From Fulvivirga maritima (GTDB lineage: Bacteria > Bacteroidota > Bacteroidia > Cytophagales > Cyclobacteriaceae), in contig NZ_CP089980.1 in NCBI RefSeq assembly GCF_021389955.1, positions 4,521,001 through 4,585,000 of the forward strand: a stretch of DNA of 64,000 nt, in the 5' to 3' direction. This document shows, piece after piece, positions 54,852 through 64,000 of this stretch. The translations under genes were made by a program, and so were the position numbers. Under the pieces are notes generated by a model. The model had not been told where the DNA came from. It did not search any database and was given only the letters and a program-made list of their open reading frames with translations. How positions within the stretch are numbered: the first letter of the stretch is position 1; each line of letters starts with the position of its first letter.

Positions 54852-56261
54852 TTATAGAATTTGCTTGAAAGAGGCCTGTTTTAGGCCTCTTTTTTTTATA
54901 ATATCTGCGATGGTGGGATTATTCTGCCCATCATAATGTAATGCTCTAATGCATTTTCTATTTGTTGTTTTGGCAGGTAGTGAGATGCTACTTTTAAGAA
55001 GTCCTTTGTAGTTAACTCTCTGTCTTTTTTTAAGTCCTCTTTCTAGTAGGCCTCTCATAAAATGTTGGTAGGTCTTATCTTCATCTTTTAATAAGGAAAG
55101 TTGCTTGTTTATATAAGCTGCAAACAACGCGCCTCTCTGGTATGGCAATCTTTCATAGTCATGATTATCCCAGAAGTGTTCTAATATTTCACTGTTTGCT
55201 ATAGTGTTTGTTGGGTTACTTAGTAATTCTCGATAGGTGTCTGAAAGGGTGTTTTTTAAGTCCATTTCAGTAATTAGTCCGCTTTTTTTAAGTAAAAGCC
55301 ATGTATTGTAATCAGTAAAGCCTTCATTAAACCATTGGTTTTCATTGCTCATGGAGAGATAACTGGAGCCGGTAAATCTGTGCATAATCTCATGAGATAC
55401 AGTAAAAAGGACTTCGTTATTGGCCAGTATAGTGTCACCGGAATATTTTATATGGAAACCATTATTAAAAGCAGTTCCTGATACTTGATGATTGTCAATG
55501 TCCAAGAAAGGAGATGCAATTAGTGAGTACACTTTTTCATTTGTGTTGCCCCAAAATTCTGATATTGAAGGCATAAAAGCCTCAAAGTAGTTCATGAACC
55601 GATTGAAATTGTATGATTCTTCAGATTCCGTTCGTAGAACTATATAATTTTTGGTGGTACCCGTCATCCGTTCTTCTATATGTAAATTAGAGGCACCACA
55701 AACTAAAGCATCCATTCCTTTGGTCAGGCTAATGGTCACTTCCTGTTCAGGTTGCAGCTCTGGAGCGAAGCTGAAAAACAGAGGAAAAGCAGGTTCATTG
55801 ATGTATTTTACGGACATTTTCATTTTATCGTATGCTCTCTTATAAACTTTTGGCTTTAGAAATAAAGAGTGGGACAAAGAGAAGAAATACGAGTCTGTGA
55901 TGATTGGCCTAAACATTTCACCTACTACTTTTTGCTCAGGAGTATGGGTGTCAATGATATCATATTGTATAGAAACCGGTTCTTTGGTGCTGTGTATGAA
56001 GGTGATGGTGCTATTAGCAGAATCGATTTCAAATTTCACGCTAGCCTGAAGTTTTATAAGGCCTTTTAGTAAATCACTCATGCCTCCATAATACTTATTG
56101 CCATATTCAAAAGTGGTACTTCCTTTGGATTTAGGCTTGTATATCAGAGAAACATGCATGACGTTGGCATCCATGTCAAAAGTGTAATCCAAGTCAGCTT
56201 GAGCGGCTGCTGTTGATAGTGAAATAACTAAAAAAAATAGGGTACTCTTGATGAGCTTCAT
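54852..56261 (-). CDS. M1/M61-like gluzincin metallopeptidase
   Basis: A 469-residue exported protein with a signal peptide (STLFFLVISLSTAAA). SHEIMHRF (His290, Glu291, His294) and, 19 residues after His294, NEGFTDY (Glu313) form the HExxH...E zinc site of gluzincins. The N-terminal beta-rich region and the spacing resemble M61 glycyl aminopeptidases more than full-length M1 enzymes, but the family assignment is tentative. The 3' end runs through the terminator hairpin of the convergent asparaginase gene, so that hairpin is also coding sequence. There is no operator, and it is not evidently part of the glycan regulon. Confidence 0.75.
   Translation of the reverse strand: MKLIKSTLFFLVISLSTAAAQADLDYTFDMDANVMHVSLIYKPKSKGSTTFEYGNKYYGGMSDLLKGLIKLQASVKFEIDSANSTITFIHSTKEPVSIQYDIIDTHTPEQKVVGEMFRPIITDSYFFSLSHSLFLKPKVYKRAYDKMKMSVKYINEPAFPLFFSFAPELQPEQEVTISLTKGMDALVCGASNLHIEERMTGTTKNYIVLRTESEESYNFNRFMNYFEAFMPSISEFWGNTNEKVYSLIASPFLDIDNHQVSGTAFNNGFHIKYSGDTILANNEVLFTVSHEIMHRFTGSSYLSMSNENQWFNEGFTDYNTWLLLKKSGLITEMDLKNTLSDTYRELLSNPTNTIANSEILEHFWDNHDYERLPYQRGALFAAYINKQLSLLKDEDKTYQHFMRGLLERGLKKRQRVNYKGLLKSSISLPAKTTNRKCIRALHYDGQNNPTIADIIKKRGLKQASFKQIL
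54868..54897 (+). terminator. Terminator of the glycosylasparaginase gene
   Basis: AGAGGCCT and AGGCCTCT form an 8-bp stem with a 5-base loop and flanking A and T runs. It lies within the last codons of the opposite-strand peptidase gene. Confidence 0.88.
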
Positions 56262-56385
56262 AGGTTTATTATGCTAAAAAATGGTTTGGGTTTAATCTTT
56301 AAATATAAGCTTTTAAAGTGGTTTATAGAAGGAGCATTTCATGTTTCTAATAAGGGTGAAATTATATTTAATCATTAAGATACAA

Positions 56386-56432
56386 TAAAAAATGAGGCCG
56401 TCTCCAAAGTGTTCTTTTAGATGCGGCCTCAT
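56386..56432 (-). terminator. Terminator after the PAS sensor gene
   Basis: ATGAGGCCG and CGGCCTCAT form a 9-bp stem with a long loop. On the minus strand a T run follows. It is 18 bases after the sensor stop. Confidence 0.8.
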
Positions 56433-56450
56433 CAAGTAAACCATTAAATA

Positions 56451-59400
56451 TTACTTGCCTTTTCTTGCCATTACTAGTTCGGTAATGTCACGTGAGTAAT
56501 TAGCTACTCCTATTATGTTATCTTGTAAATCTTTAATAGGACAGTAGTAATTATAAATGTGAACAGCACCTTTTTCAGTATTGTAATCAATAGTAAAATC
56601 GATATTTTCACCTTTAAAAACTCTACTGATGATTCCTTTAATTTGATTTTTTTGACCTTCAGTTTGCTGCATGTCTATGAAGCTTTTTCCAGCTTCAGCT
56701 TTATTTCCATTTCGTACTAATATTTCCTGGAAAGGCTCATTGAAAAGGATAATGGTTCCAGCTTTATCCATAGTAAATAAAGGGTCAGGAATCACATTCA
56801 TTACTTCTTTAAGATACTTTTCATTTTTCTGTACCTCTTTCATGATACGTTCCATCTCTTCTTGGGTAGCGGCAAGCTCTTCCATATTCTGTCTTAGCTC
56901 TTCTTCTTGCGCCCTAACTTCTTCTGCTTGCTCTTGTGTTTCTGCCAGCAGTTCGTTTTGTTTCATTCGGGCTACTTCGGCATCTGTAATATTTTTAGCG
57001 AATATTGAAGTGGCTACAATATCTCCATCTGTATTCTTAATGGGGCTATACATTACATTGAAGTAGTCCGTTTGCTTACCCATGATTTTTTCCACTTTGA
57101 TCTCTATCATTTCACCTGCCAAGGATTTTTTAATAACAGACATATGTCCTTCTACTTCTTCTTTTTCAAAGATAGCATTGATAGGAGTTCCTTTTTCTAT
57201 GTTTACACCCAGTTCTCTCCAAGCTTCATAAAAAGCTTTGTTAAAAGTGACTACCTGTAAATTTTTATCTACCGTAAAAACATGATCAGTGGTAGAGTCT
57301 ATTACATCAGACATAAACTGCCTGTTGTCTTGCACTTCTTTAAGTATTCTCTCAACCTCTTCTTGTGTGGCAGAAAGTTCTTCCATATTCTGTCTTAGTT
57401 CTTCTTCCTGAGCCTTCATTTCTTCAGCTTGCTCCTGAGTTTCAGCCAATAGCTTCTTTTGCTGCATGTTAGCGACTTCTTCATCGGTAACATCTTTAGC
57501 AAATACCGCCGCAGCTACTACTTCTCCCTCTTGATTTTTTATTGTGTTATAAATAAGGCTAAAGTAGTGCTTTTTACCTGCTATAATCTTGTCGGTTTTA
57601 ATCTCTGTGGCAATACCTTCATGTGCTTTTTTGATTAACTCGAGGTGTTTGTCTCGCTCGTCATCCTCAAAGAACTGGGCTATAGGCATTCCTTTTTTCA
57701 ACTCAACACCCTGACTCTCCCATACTTTTTGAAATACACTGTTGTATATAAGTAGGTTGAAGTTTTTATCCACTGTGTAAATGGTGTCTGTAGAAGCATT
57801 AATCAAGTCATTCATAAATTGTTGACTGTCTTGTACTTCTTTTAGAATCCGCTCTATTTCTTCTTGTGTAGCAGAAAGTTCTTCCATGTTTTGACGCATT
57901 TCTTCTTCCTGCGCCTTCATTTCTTCTGCTTGTTGCTGAAGCTCTTCATGCGCCAGCTTGGTGTTAGTTACGTTTATGGCCAGCTTCAATACACTCTGAG
58001 CTTCTCCTTTATTATCTTTTATAACAGAATAGCTGCCTTGTATGTATACTTTCTTGCCATTTTTTCCATAGCGTACGTATTCACCATTATGAATTTTTCC
58101 TTTATTCAGATCACTCCAAAATTGAGCGTACTCAGGAGAGTCTCCATATTCTTTGTCTACAAATATTCTGTGGTGTTTACCTTCTATCTCATCCATGGTG
58201 TATCCCATCATGGTAAGGAAGTTGTCATTGGCGTTGCGAATAATGCCGTCAAGGTCAAATTCTATGGAAGCAATACCACTCTCATCTACAGCAGCCATTC
58301 GGCTTTCAACCTCACTGCTTTTTCGGGAAATCTCTTCCTGAGTAGCTTGAAGCTCTTCCATATTTTGTCTCATTTCCTCTTCTTGAGACTTAAGCTGTTC
58401 GGCTTGCTGTTGCGTTTCTTCAAGTAGGGTTTTTGTAGTCTCGTTTATTTGAGCGGTAGAAATTACTGATGCAATGCTTTCTGCCAATTTCTCTACAAAC
58501 TCTATTTGATAATCTTTAAGCGTGTGGAAAGAAGCTAATTCTATTACGCCAAAAATATCCTCCTGTACTTTTAAGGGTACAATAAGAATGCAAGTAGGAG
58601 GGGCTGTTCCTAAACCAGAAGTAATGTTTACATATGCTTTAGGTACCTCTTTTAAGAAAATAGTGTTGCCCTCAACCCAGCACTGACCTACCAGGCCTTC
58701 TCCTTTAGTGATTTGCTTTTGCATGAACTTCTTCCGTTCATATGCATAGGCAGATTTTAGTTCCAAATGCTGATTGGCCGCTTCTCCCTCTATAACAAAC
58801 AAAAAGCCCTGATTAACATTTAGGTAGCTAACCAGTTTGCTTATGATGCGCTCAGACAAGCTGTTGAGGTTGTTATCCGTTCTAAGAATTTCTCCGAACT
58901 CAGCAATACCTGTGTTCACCCAGTTACGCCTTTCATTATCTTCCAGGTTCGATAAAATTTGTTCTTTCATCTTCGAAAGCGTGAAAGCCAATTTATCTTC
59001 TTGAATGTCCAGATCTAATTCATGCTTAAAGTCGCCAGATGAAATGGCTTCTACATAAGAGGTGAGTTTTTCTATTCTCTCTCTTCTTCAGTACTTAGTT
59101 TTTGGCTACTTATAGCTGAGGCCTTTTCATTTTCTTTATAGACACTATATACTAAAATGCCCATTATAATAAATAGAAGTAATTCTGCTATGATGAGTAC
59201 CACTGTCCATACTACTATAGATGACTCAAGGTTCTCAGCTGTTTCATCCAACAAAGTGCTCAGACTATTTAATGTCTTTACCAGTTTGGCTGCTTTATCT
59301 TCTATTAGAGCGGAGTTAAAAGCTACGTTCTCTGAAAATTGATCGTTTAACTCTTTAGATTCTGCCCAGGCTCTTTTTAATAAGCGATGAGTAGAGATGT

Positions 59401-59686
59401 CTTTAATATAAAAAGCATCCTTTTCTTCATAAGATGCTTTTAGAATTTCATGTGCTTTTTCAAATAGTTCAGCTTGTTTAAAAGCTTGCGTTTCGTCCTG
59501 GAGTTTTTCAAGCTCCAACCTTCCTTCTGATATGTTATTCCTGGCGGCATCTACACTCTCGGCTAATTGTAAATTAGACTGTTGTTTTCTGATATTACCG
59601 AGTTGATATTGAAAACCTAAAAAACCGATAACTAACCCTAAAATCAGAATCCCACCAAGGCCTTTGAAGTAATTATTTTTATTCAT
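56451..59686 (-). CDS. Membrane sensor protein: HAMP-GAF-four PAS repeats, frameshifted
   Basis: About 1078 residues when the two frames are joined near 59075-59084, where an extra GA in a GA-repeat ends the first frame. The joined reading is TEEERIEKLTSYVEAISSGDF. Order: N-terminal membrane helix (GGILILGLVIGFLGF), periplasmic helical sensor, second helix (VLIIAELLLFIIMGILVY), HAMP-like segment, GAF domain (NQGFLFVIEGEAA, CWVEGNTIFLKEVP) and four PAS domains. Each PAS domain is preceded by a near-identical coiled coil containing RQNMEEL-ATQEE. The protein ends soon after the last PAS with NYSRDITELVMARKGK. No histidine kinase, cyclase or receptor tip is present, so signalling must go through a partner. 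No partner gene is adjacent. Confidence 0.75.
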
Positions 59687-59881
59687 ATAAAAAATGGTAG
59701 TGTTTGATATATATATAAATACGAAAAAAAATGCCAGAAAAGAAAGTGTTGATCTTAAGCTATTTAGGGATTCTGCGAAAGGGAAAAAGTCTCATTTTAG
59801 GAATTTAATTCCAGATACTGTATTAAAATAATATTTGATAAAAATTCTATGCCATAAAATGCTTTTATTTTCTAGGACATA
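59687..59881. other. Intergenic region upstream of the sensor gene
   Basis: AT-rich sequence that probably contains the sensor promoter. The insertion sequence has landed at its far end. No gene is supported. Confidence 0.35.
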
Positions 59882-59889
59882 TAATAATT
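59882..59889. repeat. Left 8-bp target-site duplication (TAATAATT)
   Basis: TAATAATT directly precedes the left inverted repeat and recurs at 60867-60874. Eight bases is the duplication length known for IS1595-family elements. Confidence 0.85.
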
Positions 59890-59907
59890 TATGATTATCC
59901 GTAATTA
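59890..59907. repeat. Left terminal inverted repeat of the IS
   Basis: TATGATTATCCGTAATTA, an exact inverted match to 60849-60866. Confidence 0.9.
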
Positions 59908-60816
59908 GTCATATGCTGTAATGTTAGCTATAACGAGCCTATCAAAGAGCTTATCACCAAAGTATCGTCTATTGAGTTTGTAAACAAACTCATCGAGATA
60001 CAATTGAAGGTACTTTCCTTTAATCTTATGGTAGTTCCCTAGAAATGTTCTTTTGGCATTGCTAATGGTGATATGCACCCATTTAAGTGTCTCGTTAGTG
60101 GTTTGCTTATTAGATTTCTCAGTAATGTGAAGCTCTATATAATCAGCAATGTTAACATAGGAAGTGCTTTGGTCTGAAAAAACAATACTTTGTTCATCAA
60201 TGGATGATTGTAATACATGATCTACTTCCTGTGAACTGTGGCCTTTAAGTACTTTAGCTTTGAAATAACGACATTGGCGTTCTTTTTTTCCTGTTTCCAA
60301 GTCTTCTAAAGGAGTAGATTCAGCCATTACTGCTACATTTTGTTTTCCTGCCGCTCCTCTACCTCTTTTCCCTTTATTCTTCTCGATCTCAGTTGATTCC
60401 ACTGTAAAATAGCCCTCATCCATCTCAATCATTCCCTCTAAAGTGTATCTGGAATCTCGATTTCCCATGGCTTTTCTCAGTTTATGAACCATTGCCCATA
60501 CGGGCTCATATCGTTTCAATCCCAATTGCTTCTGAATCTCCTTGCTGGAAAAACCTTTTTTGGTAACACTCATTAAAAACATTGTTTTGTACCAAACCAG
60601 AAAAGAAAGGTTAGAGTCTTGCATGATCGTGCCGCTACGTAAAGAAGTTCTACTTCGGCAAGCTTTACACTCATAGCTCCATCGGCTTTTTATCCAATAA
60701 TGCTGATCATGACCGCAACGGTGACATATAACTCCTAACTTGTCTCGTTCTCCTTTAAAATGCTCTCTGCATGATTGTTCATCACTGAAGTGGGTAGTGA
60801 AACTGAATATATCCAT
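59905..60816 (-). CDS. IS1595-family (ISXO2-like) transposase
   Basis: A 303-residue transposase. The N-terminal zinc ribbon reads CHRCGHDQHYW then CKACRSRTS. A short helix-turn-helix-like part (FSSKEIQKQLGL) follows. The catalytic DDE-type domain shows IEMDEGYF (first Asp), VFSDQSTSY (second Asp) and the later WVHITISNAKRTFLGNY segment typical of ISXO2-like DDE domains. The length is normal and the frame intact. The stop codon lies in the left inverted repeat. Confidence 0.93.
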   Translation of the reverse strand: MDIFSFTTHFSDEQSCREHFKGERDKLGVICHRCGHDQHYWIKSRWSYECKACRSRTSLRSGTIMQDSNLSFLVWYKTMFLMSVTKKGFSSKEIQKQLGLKRYEPVWAMVHKLRKAMGNRDSRYTLEGMIEMDEGYFTVESTEIEKNKGKRGRGAAGKQNVAVMAESTPLEDLETGKKERQCRYFKAKVLKGHSSQEVDHVLQSSIDEQSIVFSDQSTSYVNIADYIELHITEKSNKQTTNETLKWVHITISNAKRTFLGNYHKIKGKYLQLYLDEFVYKLNRRYFGDKLFDRLVIANITAYD

Positions 60817-60848
60817 ACACTAATTTAATACTTTTTTTACATTATGGG

Positions 60849-60866
60849 TAATTACGGATAATCATA
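60849..60866. repeat. Right terminal inverted repeat of the IS
   Basis: An exact complement of the left repeat at 59890-59907. Confidence 0.9.
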
Positions 60867-60874
60867 TAATAATT
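60867..60874. repeat. Right 8-bp target-site duplication (TAATAATT)
   Basis: Identical to 59882-59889, in direct orientation. Confidence 0.85.
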
Positions 60875-60944
60875 AGTACTGGAATAAGTAAATCAGGAAA
60901 TGAGCTTTATTTATTACTGATAAGTGGTATGGCAAAAGAAAAAA

Positions 60945-62710
60945 TTAAAGGATAAGGAATTTAGATTTATAGGTAGAATTGTTTGCCTGAATATTTACCA
61001 AATAAACTCCCGGGCTTAGATCATTAATTGAGATTCTATTGTTTTTAAATCCACTTTGGATAAGTGTTTTGCCTTGCATGTTTACTATTTCATAAGTACC
61101 ATTGCTAAGCGCCATGTTTTTAATGGTAATATATGAAATGGCAAATGTTACAGGGTTAGGTGATAGTATGATGGTTTCATTGGTATTGTTGCTTTCTGGA
61201 GCAATCATTTTTATGTCTAAAACTTTCTGATTGCCGTCAAAATCTGTTTGTGAAAGCTGATAGTAGGTTCTTACCATTCCAAAGTTTGTGTCTACCCATG
61301 AATATTCAGTCTGGGTTTCTTTACTCCCGGCTCCATTAATAGTGGCTAATGGTGTAAAAGTCTCTCCATCAAAGGATCGACTGATGGTGTAGTAATCATT
61401 GTTAATTTCAGAGGCGGAAGTCCATTGATTTAAAACTTGACTACCTGATAAAGTGGCTGTGTATTTAATTAATGAAACTGGGAGAGGAGTGCATCCGGTG
61501 CCGCAGCATCCATCAGGGCAATCGCCTCCATTTACACCGTTAAAAGGATCGTTGATGTCGCCATCATACCTAATAGTGCCATCACCAAAATCCATTGAAC
61601 CTGCCTGATCATTATTAATATCATTACCAATATCTAATAGTCCACCATCGCTTATATCTACATTGCTGCCATAATCATTGTTAAAATCATTACCCACTGT
61701 TAATGTACCTCCGTTAATATTAACAATACCTCTAGTCACCTCACCACCTTGCGGGTTGATTCCATTATTAAAATCACCGGCAACATAAAAGGAAGCTCCA
61801 TCTTCAATATTAAAATCTGCCTGAAAGTCATTATTAATATCTCCACCCACATTTATGCTAGTGCCTTGGCCTTCTGCAGTGAATTTAGATCCATCTTCTG
61901 TTTGTAAATCTCCAGAAACTGTTGCTGTACTGCCATTAGAAAATTCCATTTTGGCATGAAATCCATTAAATAAAACTGTTGTGGTGTTTGGTAGCTCTAG
62001 GCTGGAATTATCAAAAGTGGTTTCGGCTTCATCCATATTAGTAAAACTGCCATTAACTAGTAAAGCAGATTCGTTGATGAATTTGGCTTTCGCTTTATTA
62101 TAGATTGTCATTTTTCCACCAACCGTTAAAGTAGTATGATCTAAGTCAAGGTTGCTGCCATCTGGGCCGATAAAACCAAAGTCTAGTCCTACTTCAATTT
62201 CACTATTTTTTACTTTTAAGCTGGTTTGTGATGCTGTTTTGAAATGGCCAGTGGTTTTAATGGAAGAATTATCAATTCTTAAAGAGCCTGTTTGCGTATT
62301 GTCTACAAAATCTCCACCAATGTTAATTTGGGAATCATCTATATCCAGTCCGCCGTGATATCCTGTGTTAAAATTATTTGTAACATTTAATGTAGTCTGA
62401 TCAAGGCCTAAGGTAATATCATTTCCCATAGAAACAGAATTGACGTTCATCACTCCACCAGAAATAGTAATGTTTGTACTGCCACTATTTCTAAGCTGGC
62501 CACCAACGGTAATAGATGCGCCTGCTTCTATAACCAGGTTTCCGCTAAGCGTGAAGTCTCCAGATATAATAATGTGAGAACCGGAAGGTATAATACAAGC
62601 TCCGGAGTGGTAACAGATCCATTTACATCAGAGGAAGGGCATTGGGCAAAGGCAAAGTGTGATGTGAATGAAATGATAAATAATAAGGCATAATGTCTTA
62701 AATAAGGCAT
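60945..62710 (-). CDS. T9SS-exported repetitive surface protein, frameshifted
   Basis: About 588 residues when one missing base is restored near 62616-62622, joining the signal-peptide frame (MPYLRHYALLFIISFTSHFAFA, QCPSSDVN) to CYHSGACIIPSGSHIIISGDF. The middle is a run of imperfect repeats of about 20 residues with cores such as INIGGDF, LTVGGKM, INVGGDI and LTVGNDF, suggesting a right-handed beta-helix. A Cys-rich linker (GGDCPDGCCGTGC) precedes a module starting LPVSLIKYTA. The C-terminus (ILSPNPVT, YEIVNMQGK, LSPGVYLVNI) is the type A sorting domain of the type IX secretion system. The function may be adhesion. The start at 62710 puts the signal peptide first. Confidence 0.78.
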
Positions 62711-63213
62711 GAGTAATGTAATTAAAGCCAAAAAATTCAGGTTGTAGTTTAAATAATATTGCTAGATACAAAAATGACGCGGGAGGGCTTAAAATAATTA
62801 TGTGAATGGGTGTTAAATTGAGTAATCGGATGTTAAGGTATGTTGAATGGAATTGATTAAAAATTAAACAAAATATAATAATATAAGATTGTTAATATAT
62901 TTAGATTAATAGTGTTATGTAATTTGTAATTGTAATTAATAAATAAAATATATTGAATTTATAATCTTGTAGATATGTGTCATATTAACGTTATTGCCAC
63001 TAAAATGGTGTTGTTTAGTCAACTTTTTTACGGTTATCTTCTGATTGTGAGATGCTAATAACTGTTTATGCAAATTTTCAACTAATTATGAACGTCGCTT
63101 ATATTAATAGTGCATGGTTCATGTAAGTTTTGATTGTTTTATGAGTTTTAGGTAACTTTTTTTAAAGTCGATCGTTTTACTTACTATTGTAATAGTATTA
63201 CTATCATTTTGAT
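62711..63213. other. AT-rich divergent intergenic region
   Basis: About 500 bases between the divergent T9SS-protein and TetR genes, presumably with promoters for both. I found no supported gene, clear operator palindrome or hairpin in it. Confidence 0.4.
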
Positions 63214-63891
63214 ATGAAAGACTTGCGAATTGAGATTCAGGTTAACTCTTGTACTTATTTAAAGGACCCACTGTCTAGTACATTAGGCAAGAAGATTATC
63301 TCTGGAAGTATAGATTTGATTAATAATCTGGGCTTTGAAAGCTTTACCTTTAAAAAGCTGGCCTTGAGGATTGGTTCCACGGAGGCTTCTATTTATAGGT
63401 ATTTTGAGAGTAAACATAAGTTGCTTTTGTATCTCACCTCATGGTACTGGGCGTGGATGGAATACAGGCTGGTGTTTCTTCTGGCTAATATTTCATCACC
63501 CATAAAAAAGTTAGATCTTTCGCTTGAAGCGCTAACTGAAGAGGTGAAAGAAGACAAAAGTATTTCGCATATTAATGAGCGAAAGTTATATAAGATTGTT
63601 ATTAATGAATCTGCTAAGGCTTATTATACTAAAGAGGTAGATAAGGAGAATAAGGACGGTGTTTTCCTCGGATTAAAGAACTTGGTGGATCGGGTTAGTG
63701 ACATTATTTTGGAAATAGATCCTCAATATCCATTTCCGCATATGTTGGTCTCTACAGTAATTGAGGGAGGGCATCATCAACGCTATTTTGCTGAACATTT
63801 CCCCAGACTTACTGATACGGTGGGGCAGGGAGATGCTATTACTCAGTTTTATAAAGATTTAGTCTTTGGAGCATTGAAAATTAATTTATGA
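63214..63891 (+). CDS. TetR-family transcriptional regulator
   Basis: A 225-residue protein. Residues about 25-72 form the TetR DNA-binding domain: IISGSIDLINNLGFESFTFKKLA, then the recognition region STEASIYRYFESKHKLLLYL. The helical ligand-binding region follows. Its stop codon overlaps the start of the ABC transporter gene (ATGA), so the two are translationally coupled. It probably controls the exporter and responds to its substrate, which is unknown. Confidence 0.87.
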   Translation: MKDLRIEIQVNSCTYLKDPLSSTLGKKIISGSIDLINNLGFESFTFKKLALRIGSTEASIYRYFESKHKLLLYLTSWYWAWMEYRLVFLLANISSPIKKLDLSLEALTEEVKEDKSISHINERKLYKIVINESAKAYYTKEVDKENKDGVFLGLKNLVDRVSDIILEIDPQYPFPHMLVSTVIEGGHHQRYFAEHFPRLTDTVGQGDAITQFYKDLVFGALKINL

Positions 63892-64000
63892 AAGAAAATA
63901 CATCTACACTTACACCTACACAGCGGTTTTGGAGGTTACTAAAACCAGATAGAAAAGAGATAAAGAACGTTTATCTGTATTCTATATTTAATGGGTTGGT
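63888..64000 (+). CDS. ABC transporter subunit, N-terminal fragment
   Basis: The gene runs off the window after 37 codons. The visible start (RFWRLLKPDRKEIKNVYLYSIFNGL) resembles the N-terminus of Bacteroidota ABC exporters with fused membrane and ATPase domains, of the type I secretion or peptidase-domain kind. No ATPase motif is in view, so the call rests on this short stretch and on the coupling to the TetR gene. Confidence 0.45.
   Translation, partial: MKENTSTLTPTQRFWRLLKPDRKEIKNVYLYSIFNGL

Larger units (their letters stand above)
59890..60866 (-). mobile_element. IS1595-family insertion sequence, complete (977 bp)
   Basis: An 18-bp perfect inverted repeat, TATGATTATCCGTAATTA, at 59890-59907 and its complement at 60849-60866 bound a single transposase gene. 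An 8-bp direct duplication flanks the element. The ends, duplication and open frame are all intact, so the element may be recent and active. It inserted between the sensor gene and the T9SS protein gene and breaks no recognisable coding sequence. Confidence 0.92.

Noticed and set aside
57864-58427. 187-codon open frame on the plus strand opposite the sensor gene
   Set aside because: It is a shadow of the coiled-coil repeats on the minus strand. Its composition (Phe- and Leu-rich) is that of an antisense frame.

Overview
This window looks like a low-GC chromosome segment from a Bacteroidota bacterium, probably a marine member of the Cytophagales (Fulvivirga/Marivirga type). That placement is an inference. 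It rests on two SusC/SusD pairs, a T9SS C-terminal sorting domain, promoter elements of the TAnnTTTG type, a NagB-PIG-L fusion, GH92 and GH29 enzymes and lipoprotein-rich gene content. No rRNA, tRNA or CRISPR array was seen.

Layout. 1-1.6 kb holds the end of a thioredoxin-like protein and a secreted alpha/beta hydrolase. 2.0-9.7 kb is an NIS-type hydroxamate siderophore operon: PLP decarboxylase, N-hydroxylase, MFS transporter, fused acyltransferase-IucA/IucC synthetase and a membrane acyltransferase. 9.7-11.9 kb holds a PKD-like lipoprotein and a DUF418 membrane protein. 11.9-17.5 kb is a chemosensory operon (cheY-cheA-cheW-mcp-cheR, no cheB). 17.9-54.8 kb is a large glycan-utilisation locus. 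54.9-64 kb holds an M1/M61-like peptidase, a HAMP-GAF-multi-PAS sensor, an IS1595-family insertion sequence with intact ends, a T9SS-exported repeat protein, and a TetR regulator followed by the start of an ABC transporter.

The glycan locus has the gene set expected for breaking down complex N-glycans: GH92 alpha-mannosidase, GH2 beta-mannosidase, GH20 hexosaminidase, GH35 beta-galactosidase, two GH29 fucosidases, a GH3 glycosidase and an N4-(beta-N-acetylglucosaminyl)-L-asparaginase that would release the last GlcNAc from Asn. Two SusCD pairs, a FucP/NagP-type permease, a ROK sugar kinase and a NagB-PIG-L fusion complete it. A LacI-family regulator sits inside, and nine copies of a 14-bp palindrome (consensus TGTGTGCGCACACA) lie upstream of nearly every transcription unit of the locus. 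Several sit next to TAnnTTTG promoter elements, so the locus appears to be one LacI regulon. An unrelated block of four genes (25.8-29.0 kb) interrupts it.

Twelve reading-frame breaks occur in ten genes. Most are single-base changes in homopolymers or short tandem repeats, and each gene reads through when one or two bases are corrected. Sequence errors in a draft assembly are the simplest explanation. I therefore annotate these as whole genes with a noted frameshift. Two short ATG-initiated reading frames begin inside the operator palindromes and were rejected as starts.
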